Of a stretch of 64,000 nucleotides of DNA, positions 35,301 to 47,045 are shown one piece after another. Under the pieces are notes generated by a model. The model did not search any database, had not been told where the DNA came from, and worked only from the letters and a program-made list of their open reading frames with translations. Position 1 is the first letter of the stretch. Each line of letters opens with the position of its first letter. The translations under genes and the position numbers were made by a program. The stretch comes from Polytrichum commune (taxonomy: Eukaryota > Streptophyta > Polytrichopsida > Polytrichales > Polytrichaceae), in assembly GCA_950295325.1 (NCBI GenBank), contig OX485805.1, positions 11,782,501-11,846,500 of the forward strand, read 5' to 3'.

Positions 35301-37698
35301 AGTGAGAAGCAAGGAGGAAAGGAGGTTGATGGAGATGGTGAGCACAGGAATAGCAAAAAGCGAGAGAAGGAAAATTCTAGAGAGACTAAAGAGAAGGGTA
35401 GGGATAGAGAAGCCATAAGAGGTAAGGAGAGGGATCAAAATATAGAGAAGATAATAGAGCGGGAGCGGGGATCGGATAGAGATAAGCACAAAGAGAGGGT
35501 GAAGGATAAAGAGAGAGAGAAGGATAAAGAGAAGGTGAAAGATAAAGAGAGAGAAAAGAGTAGCAAATCACAGGGGCGAGAATCTGAAAGAGAAAGACGC
35601 AAGTCTACATCAGATACACATGATCGAAAGAGCGCAGAAAATCGGAAAGAAGTTTATGTCAAGAGGGTTCAGAAAAGGCGTTCTTCGTCATTAAGTAGTC
35701 GAGGTCGGAGCCCAAGTCGAAGCAGCAGTGGTTCAGGAAGCCAGAGTAGCAGTCGCAGCCCAGCTAGAAGTGGGACTCCCAGACGGTGAGGAGGATTTCT
35801 GTGCTTGATTGCTCCTCCTGCTTTATTTATTGGCAACATTAAGAAATTCCTTGTTTAGGAGATCTGTAGTGTTGTCAGGAAGCTTGACAACTTCTAACAT
35901 TTTGACTATGCTCCCATGCAGTAGGCAGAAAAAATCAAGATCAAGCAAACAATCCAGTTTGTCCTCCGCTGCTGTGAGATCAAGGAGGTATGATTTTAGT
36001 CCTTACTGATGCTTGCAAATATGTTCATATACATCTAACATGTGGGTATGGTAACCCATTGTTGACAGTAGGAAGCAATTGCCTCCGTTTCCCTTGGACC
36101 TGAATGAAATTTCTGTTGTGGTCTTCTGTCAGTGTAATGAATGAAAGGTCCAAAAAGTGAAGACAATCTTCCTGAAGATTAGATCCTGGTTAGACTGAAA
36201 GTGGTTTCTTTGTGAAAGGGATTTGCCGAATTCTATCTTTGAGGGTGCTTTTTTCAGTTTCTGAACAACCGAGTTCTACAGCAGGTGTTCAGATAGTGTG
36301 TGATACAAATTCATACTTTCCTGGACAATCAATCTAAGGTTTTAGAGTGGGATAATCAGGACAACCATCATTTAGTTGTTTGTGGTGGGTGAAGTTTGAT
36401 ACACATTTTTTATTCATTCATTTCAGAGGAAACTTCTTCAGGTTTTGGCCTGTGATGTGCTTCTCCAGTAGGAAGTCAAATCATAGTGACATTAGGGTTA
36501 TCCTCTATTTCAACATGACTAATGGTCAGGAGTGGGAAAGCACCTTCCACGTCTGGTGCATTCTTGGAGGAAGTGTGGAGGTTTAAGAGAAGAACATTCT
36601 ATATTGGTTCATAAAGGGTCAGACTTATTTGGGCCAAGAGGTGGTAATTTAAGTTTGGTCCTCAATGAACCAATATAGGTGTCTCTTCATGTAAATTCGA
36701 ACATTACCTCCAAGCGTGGACCACAATTGAAAAGGAATTATCAATATTGCATCGTAAACAACCTATGAAAATTCATAGGGGATCAACTCCCAACAAAAAT
36801 GGGGCGGATGAGATAGAGTTATTCCATGATGACTTCAATGAAGTGGTTCCTTGGCAAAAATATTGATTCCAAGTGAAGGGTGGATCTCTGTCATTAGTAG
36901 AGACTATTGCTAACTATATTGACAGCAGATGTTGAATTCACACAATGTCATCCCAGGTGAGGTAGAATGTTCTAATCCTGGCAAACTTTCTAACATATTT
37001 CAAGGATTGGGGTCAATGTACAAGTAACTGCAAACAGGTTGTCCTAAGTTCCTGTTGTGCAGGTGCCCTCACAAGGGCCATCCCTTGCACTGGTCTCATA
37101 TAATGGATAGTGTTTGAAAATTGGAATGACTTACATGGCAAGTGATGATGATGATGTGTTTATCTCTAGACGAACTTCGCGCTCTCCCTCACGCTCAATG
37201 CCACATAGCAAGGCCTCTCATCGCAGGCATTCCCCTTCTCCTTCCCGTGAGAAGGAAAGGTACGATGTGCCACCCACTTATTCTTGACCCCATGTTAAGA
37301 TGCCCCTTAGCTGATTGGGGACATCTTGGTTCTATAATTCTACTTAATCTTGGGTTTTTTTCAAATATATGTCTTTTGTTCCTCATGAATAGAAGACAAA
37401 TGAAGAGACTATCCAAGTTTTAAAAATTAACTATGCAACACACCTTGGGGAGAGTGGCTGGCCAAGCTGCTATTTTAGAAATTGTGGTGAGATGTTTCTT
37501 AGAGTTGTTCTGGATCCATGAGTGTCCTTTCAAGACAAAGTAGATTTTTGTCAATAGGAGCTGGGGACTAAAAATGAGCTGGCTTCTTGTAGCTCTAATG
37601 TAGAGTTCTCACGTGAAGGATGGGTAATGTTGTTTTGGGGACTCAGGCACAGGAGGTCAAGGTCAGCATCACCAGCTCACAAGCGGAGACGAAGCTGA
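29388..37698 (+). CDS. Gln/Pro-rich nuclear protein with RS-type tail, 13 exons, 1155 aa
   Basis: Exons: 29388-29705, 30770-30818, 30966-31538, 32214-32644, 33102-33344, 33476-33679, 33982-34056, 34231-34300, 34489-35785, 35922-35987, 37170-37259, 37647-37698, preceded by an unmapped 5' untranslated part. Every junction is GT-AG and in phase to the TGA at 37696. Residues 1-106 are Gln/Pro/Tyr-rich. EEDWAAKARAWAAAKAAQ is followed by eight AQQQ units, then more Pro/Gln-rich sequence to about 455. A conserved-looking block has KKASVPNWLKEELLKKK, an acidic DTEDEDEE run, and a helical part with NQEIKRVLTEVLLKVTDD. The second half is Ser/Glu/Lys-rich, turning into mixed-charge KDKEREK repeats and an RS tail (RGRSPSRSSSGSGS; ends HKRRRS). 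This layout suggests a nuclear RNA-processing factor. I do not know the family name. The 12 coding exons listed are my count, so a 5' exon would make 13. Confidence 0.85.
31049..31144 (+). repeat. Eight in-frame 12-bp repeats encoding AQQQ
   Basis: The unit 'gcccagcaacaa' (with 'gct' for 'gcc' in some copies) is repeated eight times without a frame break, giving a 32-residue Ala-Gln tract right after the WAAKARAWAAAKAA helix. The near-identity of the copies points to recent slippage or unequal exchange. The tract would extend a helical or coiled surface. Confidence 0.95.
35988..37169 (+). other. Longest intron of the RS-tail gene (1.2 kb)
   Basis: This intron holds no recognised gene. Phrases such as 'gtggaggttt.a..gaagaac' and 'gggtca.ac' near 36572-36625 are echoed near 43445-43495, so it probably contains an old repeat fragment. 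Confidence 0.45.
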
Positions 37699-39027
37699 TG
37701 GAAGATTTGGTGAGGATAAAGATTTGCAAGTAGTCTTCTTATGTCCCTGCCTCATCTATATATCATCAAATGGAAGGGTAGAGTCAGTCATGTGAGGTAG
37801 GAATCCTATTGCTATTTTGATAGCAACTTCTGGCAGTCCTGTTCTGACTTTTTCCAGAGAAAATGTGCTTTAAAGGTGTTTTTCTGTAAGTTGAAACTAC
37901 ACTCACTGTACTTGCTAGCTGTTAAATATAATCTCCTTGTTACATGATGTCTTTTTGATTCATGAAAACATGATATAAGCTGGCGCAAAGGATTCCAACT
38001 CCTTAACATGACAAGGTTTTGTTAGGGTAGTGCCACTGTATGTCATTGATGTATTATGGGATCTATGCATTTGATTTTGTTCAGATATTGCCCTGTACTT
38101 TCATTTAATATTATATCAGTTCTTACTGCACACACTGTACCTGGAGGACGGGCAAAGTATATGCATCTTTCTGTGGAACCATTGATCTCAATGTATCTGA
38201 TTAATTCTTTACATAGGTGTGATTGAATATGGTGTGAAATGAAAGATCCTTTGAATCACTGCCTTGTACAATTTGATGATTCGTTCTTTCTTCTTCTGCC
38301 AGTTACAGATGCTTCATGAACATCTTTGATTTTCAGTATTACTGAAGTTTGGTCTAATGTAGAAAACCGAAAATGGGGAATGACCACTACTGGTGACTAG
38401 ACTAGGGTAGAATGATTCTTGTGTGGACCAAAATGGCTAATTGTAATAGTGGTGGCCCGAAAAGGATGCATGGATAGGTTGAATAAGTGTTTCACACCAC
38501 TTGCAATCACTTTTGGCTGTGATTGAGTTAACTGGTTTGTGTGTATTTGTGTACTATAAGGGGGTTTGACTTACGTCTTTGAGAAAATGAAATAAATTAT
38601 CTCACAGGGAATAAAACTATGAAACGGATTGCATTCATCATCCTTTCCTCTACTCTGGCTCTGAAAATTTCCATATTTCAAGCCACTCTTGGTGGCCGAA
38701 TCAGCTTATTTTCATTGGTCTCAGTAAACTGGAGTACCTTTACCACTTCGGCACTACTAAGATTTCTTAAGGAATTTTTTTCCTGGAATTATATTTTAAA
38801 ATATCAAAAATTAATATTTTAAAATTCATTTCCCCTTTCAATCCGGGACTGTTGAATCTAAAAATGGAACATATAATTATATGCCAATAAGCAGTCGAAG
38901 TAGGTACTAAAGGTAGCATGAAAGCACTACTAAGGTTGGGGATATATGTGTGTGTGTGCATGTTCTAATGTTGGGAATAAGTGTTGTTGCTGATGTTAGG
39001 TCTTGTGGATTGTCGGGTTGTACACCC
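37699..39027. other. 3' flank of the RS-tail gene and intergenic DNA
   Basis: The first several hundred bases after 37698 are likely 3' untranslated sequence. The exact end cannot be fixed. Beyond this I see no gene. A (gt)n microsatellite, 'tatgtgtgtgtgtgcatg', lies at about 38944-38962. Confidence 0.4.
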
Positions 39028-39290
39028 TAAACTCCGTAATATCAACCTCCATAATGTCACACACTCTCTAATATCATGAAACCCTAAGGAACGGATGTTC
39101 GAAGTTCAAATCTCACTCCTTATTGTCACATTTCTCTCCCTTATATCACATAATTTGTCATTAATGCAAATCACCAAAGAAGTCAACCCACACCCTCTCA
39201 TTGTCTGTGTCAACATGTGGAGTGTCACCTTCTCATTCTTATTCTTCTTATGTCACTTGTTGAATGTTGGTGCATGCGTCCGCTACATTG
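39028..39290 (+). repeat. Dispersed repeat, copy 2 (partner at 25440-25745)
   Basis: Matches copy 1 through 'aacctccataatgtcac', 'ggatgttc', 'ctccttattgtcaca', 'tcccttatatca', 'aaagaagtcaacccacaccct' and 'cacttgttgaatgttggtgcatg', same orientation. Here there is one 'ctccataatgtca' unit where copy 1 has three. Confidence 0.8.
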
Positions 39291-39721
39291 CCTGGGAAGG
39301 TCAAGTGGAGTGGACCACACTAACGTGGGTGATGGGAGAACAAATTCAAATTGTTCTCGTATCTCCTTTGTGTTATTCTATAATGTCACATGCTACACTA
39401 ATTCTATAGTATCACGCATCCTTGTTAACTCTACAAAACTCCATAATATCACGTGCACTTTGGTTCCCACAGGTGTGATACTAGGGAGTTTAGAATGTAT
39501 TAGGTCTGTGTGAGTGTTTGTTTATATTGTTTGCAGTGTTTGCGAGGCCTCAAGAGCCAGCTGCTATACAGTCTTTTGTAGTGGTGTCAGGTGTTTCTTC
39601 GGTTGTATATAAAGTTTATTATTTTTATTATTTTTCATTCTTGCATTTACCGTCTATTGATGTGTCTTTTCTTGGTGCTTACTTTTTCGGGGTTCTGGTG
39701 CAAGTTGTTGCTACTGTTCTC

Positions 39722-41390
39722 CCTCTTTAGTATGACACATTTGAGATACAAAAAAAGTCGTATGATCAAGGTGTCGTCTTCTCGTTAATATGACAAATGA
39801 CATAAAATTGTTGTACTATCAAGGGAATAACAAAAAGATAAGCAATATGAGCTTTAAAATATGCACAACGAGTTTAAGCAATATAGATTGTATTACATAA
39901 TAACTTATAACTCCAACAAATACAAATATTCTCAAGAACTCTTGAAATAGGAGTTCAAAGATCTCTGGTGTTGCCTACCCAAGTTAGCAATGTCATCTTA
40001 TCTAAATTCCCTACTAGCTTTTGAAAACTAAGAATTTCGTTAACACCAAAATGTAAAGAGTTGTTTAATAAGAAATTAGACAACAATGGTGCATGACGTT
40101 TAGCATCACTAAGTTTTACTGTAGGTGGAGCAACATCATGCACATATACTGAATGTAGATCAACATTAAGATCAAAGCCTTGTGCATAAATGATTCCCAA
40201 AGCAACATCCACCAACTCATCAGTACTCAATTCTAGCTCAGTAATATTTTTACTTTCCATCTGAATGTAAGTCTCGATTGACATCTCATCATCACCCGAT
40301 CGCAACTTTGAAATCAAAGCACCAAGTTCATATGAACTTTCTTGCATTTTATTCTTCTCCCTTTCATTGACTAGGGCGAAATCAACATTCCATGTTGCAG
40401 GTAATATACATGCCATCCTCCAACAATTCATGACTATCTGTGCATCTCACTCCATACTTCATAACTCCACATGATAGCATGTCTGATGTTGGGCACCACC
40501 TTCCTTAAGTCCTTCAATGTAGCATCATCTTATTGTGATAAAATCCACTGCAAAAGTTTCTTCTTGTATTGAATTTTAAAAGATGTTATTATACTTTGAT
40601 CCAAAGGTTGAACTTTGGGAGGAAGGAATACCAAAGTCATGTTGCTCAATTCCAAGGTTGAAAAACCACAAGAATTACCACTTTGGCAGAGCTAACAACA
40701 TGTGAAGATGCATGATCCAAAATCATAATCACCTCTCGATTTTGGCCTTTGAACTAATTGTTGAGTGTAAGCAAAATCCAAGCTTCAAATATATCCCCTT
40801 TCATCCAAGCTATTTTATTTGAGTGCCACCAAACAAACTCATGAAGTTGCCACCTTCCAAAACATCATGGTTCATTAGACATATAAATCACAAGCAACTT
40901 CAAGTTATCAGACCCAGCTGAATTAATATCAAGAGCAAGTGTTACATGCTCCTTCTATAACTTCCAACCCTTCACCTCCCCTTGTGCTAATGTTTTATTA
41001 TGATGTGGTTTAAAATACAATCCAGTCTCATCCATGTTGTAAACATCTTCAGGCTCATAATCTAACAAAAGAATAAGAAGGAGACCACTCTAACCCTAAC
41101 CATGTCTATTCTACATTAGTAACCCTAATTATCATCAAATTCCCAATGATAAGTGAAGTTCCCAAATAGTTCCCAAGTGAAAATGGATGTATTTTAGATG
41201 TTCATAACACAGATGAAAGGAATTTTAGCATAAATTACCTCTTTAATATGACAAAACGGAGATTCTAAATGTTATATTATCGAGTGTCATAGTCGTATAA
41301 AAGAGGAAGTTTTGAACTAGAAAGTTTGGTCGCACAAAAACGTGTCGTAATATCTAGGGTGTTGTATAAACAAGTGTCGTACTAATGAGG
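39722..41390 (-). mobile_element. Decayed pogo/Tigger-like DNA transposon (DDE_1 transposase)
   Basis: The ends are short inverted repeats: CCTCTTTAGTATGACAC on the left, and on the right 'gtgtcgtactaatgagg', whose reverse complement is CCTCATTAGTACGACAC. On the minus strand the transposase is readable in pieces. MDETGLYFKPHHN contains the first catalytic Asp (about 41030). ILDHASSH contains the second (about 40720, with His where Asn is usual). Then come KVQPLDQSIITSFK, KVVPNIRHAIMWSYEVW and NCWRMACILP, the usual C-terminal marks of CENP-B-related pogo/Tigger transposases. An open part of 158 codons covers 39955-40431. Stops and a frameshift interrupt the upstream part, so it is dead. Confidence 0.8.
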
Positions 41391-41824
41391 TTAAACAACC
41401 ATTAAGTAAGGTACGCAAGCATTGAGCATTCAAAGCGATCTGTCAAAAATTGTTTATAAATAAATAAATCATTTGCCATGAGGGGGGTGAGTAGGAAAAA
41501 AACATCATCCATCTATCCATTCATTGATTCCAATTTCTGAACGTTTAATTATAGGGTGTTCGGAAAGGTCATGCACCCTAAAATTTGCATTGAGAAGGTA
41601 AGATACTATTCACATATCAATCCATTTCATTGAAGGTGTGTCCCTTTGTAGATTTCAATCTTAGTAGAAAATTGCATATGTTTAAATGGTGAGAGAGAAT
41701 TTGCTAGCATTGTTAATTTATGTCATGTGTGGACCAAAATGATGTGATGATACTGAAATTTGTGCAAAAATTAGACATTGAAGACAAAAAGCTCAAGGTG
41801 CAGTTGTTCCAATTTAAGAGAGAA
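41391..41824. other. Short intergenic spacer
   Basis: Nothing recognised between the pogo-like element and the next short element. Confidence 0.4.
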
Positions 41825-41832
41825 GAGAAGGA

Positions 41833-42242
41833 CACCGGTAGATCACTCCATTGTCAAGTTGAACACCACGTGCGACCAAAAAAAATCTTCTTTTAGTAAG
41901 TTGCACCACCAAAATGGGTCAAATTTTTATCAAATTTTTATCATGAGTAGATATACACAGTACCTATGACATAGTTAAAAGTGGTAACTAAATTTGATGA
42001 TTTGTTTTTTTCATAAAACACACTATTTCTAACTAGAATGACACAAAATTGAACTAAAACAATTACTAAAAAAAATAAAGATGACTAAAAATTTCAAAAA
42101 AGTATACAAAAGATACTATCAATGGTTATGTATATGTAGAAAAAATATCATAAATTTTAAAATTATATATGGCATGTAATATAGGGGTAGCAAACTTTGT
42201 CCGCACGTGGTGTCAACTTGACAATGAAGTGACCTCCCCGTG
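41833..42242. mobile_element. 410-bp MITE with long inverted ends and 8-bp target duplication (hAT-like)
   Basis: The left arm starts CACCGGTAGATCACTCC and runs about 44 bases through 'attgtcaagttgaacacca' and 'cgtgcg'. The right arm ends GTGACCTCCCCGTG and is its reverse complement with a few differences. Identical octamers GAGAAGGA flank it (41825-41832 and 42243-42250). The TAGATCACT core is shared with the element at 4244-4764, and 'caccacgtgcg' resembles the block inside that element, so they are one family. Non-coding. Confidence 0.9.
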
Positions 42243-42250
42243 GAGAAGGA

Positions 42251-45112
42251 CTTTAAGTCCGTCTGATTCCTTTACATGAATTTTTGGAATATTCCTTAAT
42301 TTAGCAAAGAAAATTTGAAAGATGTCAGCATGTTCCCGGTTGGTCTTGGAAACACTAGGATCTTGACCAATTATGCCCAAAATCCTCCCTAGACATTGAC
42401 AACCATGCATGTAGAACGGTCGAAACTTGGAATTGTAGATCCCCCTATAATAAGCCTATAATCTAGCACCTCATCAACCCTCGGGCGAAAATGATACAAC
42501 ACTCTTTTCATTGACTGAATGTCGATTATGAGGGACACATAGTTTGCACACTTGTGGTCACCAAAAATTCATCTCAAGAAACATACATGGAAAAGAAATA
42601 TCATTATAAGGGACGTTAACCAAATGCAAACATGAGTGCAACTCACCTCATTTGCCCTTTCAAATTTCAAAGAGATGGTATTGCAAAGGTCAAGAAATTC
42701 CTCCCTGTCGATCTGGAGACAACCGACACATCAAATTCCCGACTTGGACGAAACCCCCAGCATGTAATGAAGAATTTCGTTTGCTGAAAATATATTTACA
42801 ATATTTGAAGATCGGTATACGAAAATGAACCTTGAAGTCACCATCGTTGTCCAATGCATACCACAATGACAAGCCACACATGGTCAACGTTGGTCAATTG
42901 TGTGAAATATGTAAAGTGCCTGCATAAGGTTTCTGATTATGCATGTAAAGGGTTGTATTTGGATCCTTTGATTTTAAGTTGACCTAGGATCACATATATG
43001 CCATGTATATCTAATCGCTATTGTCTCTAAGTCTTTTCTTCTTCCCTTTTTAATATATTGTGCAAAATATTGACACAACATTATGGACCAAGGAGAGACC
43101 AAGTTGAGGGTTCGTACAAATTGTCATGCACCCTATATACATAGCATGTCTTGGGCTTTTTCAAAGGGTTAATATGCTCGATTTGGAAAAAGGTTGTGTG
43201 CAGATTATTGTGAAAGGGCTTTCTTAGACCAACATTTCCCGGTTATGGACATCTAAGTTAGATGCTTAAGTTAATGCAATGATTTTAACAAATGGTTAAC
43301 TCACTTATTTGAGGGCGGGTTCACACATGTGGCTAACTTTTGTGGTTATTTTATGCACCTGAGGTTTTGGTCAAGAGTTGGTTGTTTTGCATTAAATACT
43401 TCGCATGTGCGGTATGTTTTCGGTGCATGCTTGGAGTCCATGTGGAGGTTTGAATGAAGAACTTCTTAAATAAGTTTATTGAGGGTCAAACTCATTTTAG
43501 CACCTATAAGCATCCCTCCTTGCACCTCTGAACACATTGCTTCTTGGCATGAACTTATTAAATAAGGTAGAGAGGTGTCTAATTCAGTTCCTTATCTTTA
43601 TCAAACACCTATATTTGATGTTATGTGGTTAGGTGTGACTCCAATAACGGATAGTAAAAGGACACACCTGTGTAAAAGATTTTGGACTACATGCTCAAAA
43701 TACAATAATTATTCTAGTTTCATTAATCAACATAACTGTGGATGTGGGGGGGGGGGGGGCTATGTGACCATTTAATGAATACACAAATCTTCACTTTGGT
43801 AACAAATAAGATACTTGTATAAGCTTAAAAAATGATGAGGAGAGCGGCCATGGCCTCAATTTGGATTTCCTAATCATCTCGTACTAATAGCGTGTTTCAT
43901 ATCCTAAAAGAAGTGGGTTTAGTGGGAAGGAGTTAGTGACCAATTAAGACTCCTCTACGTTACATTAGCTTACCAATGCGGATGGGCTAAACTGCAATAA
44001 GTTGCCAATATGTTAGGGCCTAACTAAGTTGGTCAGTTATCACATTTGTTTCATAAGGGTAGCTATCAATATTGGGTTGGTTTCACAATTATTATTATTT
44101 ATTATTTATTTTTAAAAACAAATTTATAAATCTTGGGTATATATAGCGAGGATTGTATATTATTTGATATATTATTTTCCCTCTTTATTAAGACATATTT
44201 GGTCGTGCAAGAAAGTGTTGTATTATTAAGATGTCATATTCTCGGTAATATGACATTTTGGTCTTAAATGTTGTATTATTGAGGTTCTTCAAGAATATGG
44301 TCTATCTCAATGTGAAATGTCAATTTGTGTACAGAATGAAGATACGCAAGTATGAAAGAACGTTTGTATTGGAGAAATATCCTCACAACATCACACGATA
44401 TGGATATAAATAACATATAGTCCCATGATGATGTCTTCAACATATCACTCACTACAGTTCCTCATTAATAATCTGTTGTCTTTAGATGATGTTTGATGAT
44501 GTTGGAAATTGACATCTTGTGTCAAATTATTCATTAGAGAATGCATGCTCATCACATGTGCGATCATTGAAGACTCCAAAGAATCCTCCACTTTTCAAAA
44601 TCAAATTTTGATTGGCATTTGTTGTTACCATCTCATCACTCAAATAATAACCTCTACGGAGAATTTGGAAATGAAAAATCATCATATTGAGATACTTATT
44701 GAAGGAGAATGATCCAACATAAACCAAACTAGTTTGTTATTGATGAAGGCTAAAACAAGTGTGTGCTAGAATCCACATTACAAAATCTAAACGAGAATGT
44801 GTTTGGGAGACATATGCACATGCATGAACCATGTTACAAGGGTTGACTCTACCTCTGGGTACATGGCTTCTTTGATCCTTTTGACTTCTTTCAGATTTTC
44901 AGTCTTTTTAAAATTTGAGAAACTAAAGTTCTCTTCATATCCTTTACCACATGCTCTTGGTTAAACTCATCGAGAAGTTGTTGCATCCAACTCGAATTTG
45001 GACCTATGCAATTAAACAATCTCCTCCTTTTCCCTAGTCAATCGTATTCTCTTTCCCTTTAAGTGTTCCATCTTTCAAAAGTACAATGCAATCATACAAT
45101 GACCCCAAATCA
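42251..45112. other. Gene-free stretch of about 2.9 kb
   Basis: No recognisable gene. A run of about 14 G occurs at 43746-43759 and may be another G-rich transposon end, but no partner C-run was found. At 44170-44290 the wording 'ccctctttattaagacat', 'gtcgt', 'gttgtattattaagatgtcatattctcg.taatatgaca' resembles the left end of the pogo-like element, so a short internally deleted relative may be present. Confidence 0.4.
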
Positions 45113-45203
45113 GTGCCTAGGAAGATTTTAGGGCATAATCGGTTACAACCTAATGTTTCCAAGTCCAACCAGTTACATGTTGTGATCTTCCGGATTTCCT
45201 TTA

Positions 45204-45578
45204 TGTTAAGATAGCCATTTAGCTGAGCAACCAGGTGTTAACTACATCTAGGAGTAGAACAATACTAGGGGTCTAGGGTACTAGCCTGGATACCCGCCTG
45301 AACAGTAGCTTGTAATTAGTATAGTTAGTGGGTTAACCTGGACATGGACACCACAGACCATAGCTTCAGCCGGCCATTGCCGCGTATCTACCTGTACAGT
45401 ATGAAGTAGACAATGTGCCAGTATACGGTGCAGCCAGGTTGTTGACACCTGGCCTTTATACCTCAAGGCCATATGTTTGTTATATATACCCCTTATTTTG
45501 CCATTAAGGGCAGTTAATTCATTGAAGTATTTATGCACCTAAACTCTGTCTCACTAGCAACCTGACTTACTTCTAACA
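45204..45578 (+). repeat. 5' LTR of the copia element
   Basis: It begins TGTTAAGATAGCC and ends CTTCTAACA. 'ttatatatacccctta' near 45480 is the best TATA-like sequence and would place transcription start in the last 80 bases of the LTR. Confidence 0.95.
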
Positions 45579-45600
45579 CGTTATCAGCACGCTCCTGGCA
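45579..45600 (+). other. Putative primer-binding site of the copia element
   Basis: Directly after the LTR comes CGTTATCAGCACGCTCCTGG. It does not match the 3' end of initiator tRNA-Met (which would give TGGTATCAGAGC). Its first 12 bases look complementary to an anticodon stem-loop of the isoleucine-tRNA type (CGTGCTGATAACG), as expected for copia elements primed by an internal tRNA fragment. The exact tRNA is inference. Confidence 0.4.
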
Positions 45601-45959
45601 TATTAGTTCTCTTCATAGTTTTGCTACTCCTGCACATACATCTCCTTATCTGATACACATCTAGATGCTATATTCTGTATACACTCTATTCCGGTGAGGA
45701 AAAACGAACGATCACATGAGAGAATTCTGTAGATAGTTTTGCACCATATTCACAGATATTCTACCGCACACTTCTTCACTAATGCACATCTCCTTATGTT
45801 TCTGTTTATTTGTTTATACTGTTATGCTGCACAAATAGCCTGAGAATCACTAACCACAGAAACAAAGTGCTGCCCAATTTTTTCACACTATTCCACTAAC
45901 ATCTGTTGTTCATGTTTATAGTTGCTGATTGTATACTAACATACCTACTGATGTTGTGA

Positions 45960-46138
45960 TTTATTCTGGTCTTTACTAACCAACATCTGTTCATCTTTGT
46001 GAATATATATACTATATATATATATTATTCTACTAACAGACTGTATCTGATCCTAACAGTGGTATTTTGTTCAATACTAACCTTTTTATAATATATATAT
46101 ACACATATCTATATATATATCTATATATATATTATTTA

Positions 46139-46176
<38 letters not shown>

Positions 46177-46206
46177 CTAACATACCTTTTTTCTGAAGTA
46201 ACTAAC

Positions 46207-46244
<38 letters not shown>

Positions 46245-46270
46245 ATATACTTATTGATATATATCTATAT
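45960..46270 (+). repeat. AT dinucleotide tracts in the retrotransposon leader
   Basis: Several (TA)n runs of 10-40 bases lie between the 5' LTR and gag, spaced by 'ctaacata' and 'actaacctttt' phrases that themselves repeat. They are likely slippage products within the untranslated leader. Confidence 0.9.
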
Positions 46271-46483
46271 ATATACTGACCCAGATTGTACTCTGTTTTT
46301 TTGTTATACTAACATCCCTATTTATATATATGTATGTTGTTATGCTTACCTAACTAACTTGTGTATACAGAATATAAGAGATATACTTCTCTGTAGACGT
46401 TCAATATCTGTCTATACTAACTTATACACATATTTGTGATATATCTTGTATTACTCCATATACTGTAAATATATCCTATCTAT

Positions 46484-47044
46484 ATGGCTAAAAGGCCACC
46501 TGTAATAAAGGCCCTGTCCACACAACCTACGTTTATTGAGAGCATAATGCAATCTCTAATGTTTGCTCCTTTAAACGCTGATGGGTCAAACTTTTTAGAG
46601 TGGGTCAATGACACTAAGACAATATTAAGTGCAGACGATTTAGCTAGGACTCTTACTATCCAACAAACTTCTACGTCTGCTGCTCCCCCACAACCGATCC
46701 TTCCTGCAATGCGATGGCAAGCATTGTTACAACTCCGAAGACATCTGGATCATTCTTTACGCCTGCAATACTTACAGATTGAGGATCCAGTTGAACTCTG
46801 GGCACTTCTACATGCTTGGTTTAATCATCAACAGACTCTGTTTTTACCTCAAGCTAGATCAGACTGGATTAACTTAAGAGTTTTAGATTTTCCAGACTTT
46901 GCTACATTCAATTGTGAACTTCACCGCATTACAGCAAAACTACGCCTGTGTGGAGAGACGATATCAGAAGCTGAATTGATAGAGAAGACTCGATCTATCC
47001 ACCTTTCCCCCTGCCATTTCAATTTTATCCCAGCAATACCGTAA
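46484..47044 (+). CDS. Gag (N-terminal part) of the copia element
   Basis: A 186-codon frame starts at ATG 46484. It has the copia gag pattern, with DGSNFLEWVNDTKTILSADD near residues 32-51, the DPVELWALLHAWF helix, and LRVLDFPDFATFNCELHRI. It ends at a TAA (47042-47044) before the zinc knuckle, which lies in the next frame, so a frameshift separates the two halves of gag. Confidence 0.85.
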   Translation: MAKRPPVIKALSTQPTFIESIMQSLMFAPLNADGSNFLEWVNDTKTILSADDLARTLTIQQTSTSAAPPQPILPAMRWQALLQLRRHLDHSLRLQYLQIEDPVELWALLHAWFNHQQTLFLPQARSDWINLRVLDFPDFATFNCELHRITAKLRLCGETISEAELIEKTRSIHLSPCHFNFIPAIP

Positions 47045-47045
47045 T

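Noticed and set aside
45281-45538. 85-codon minus-strand frame found twice (also at 51261-51518)
   Set aside because: Both copies lie wholly in the LTRs. The conservation is that of the LTR, not of a protein.
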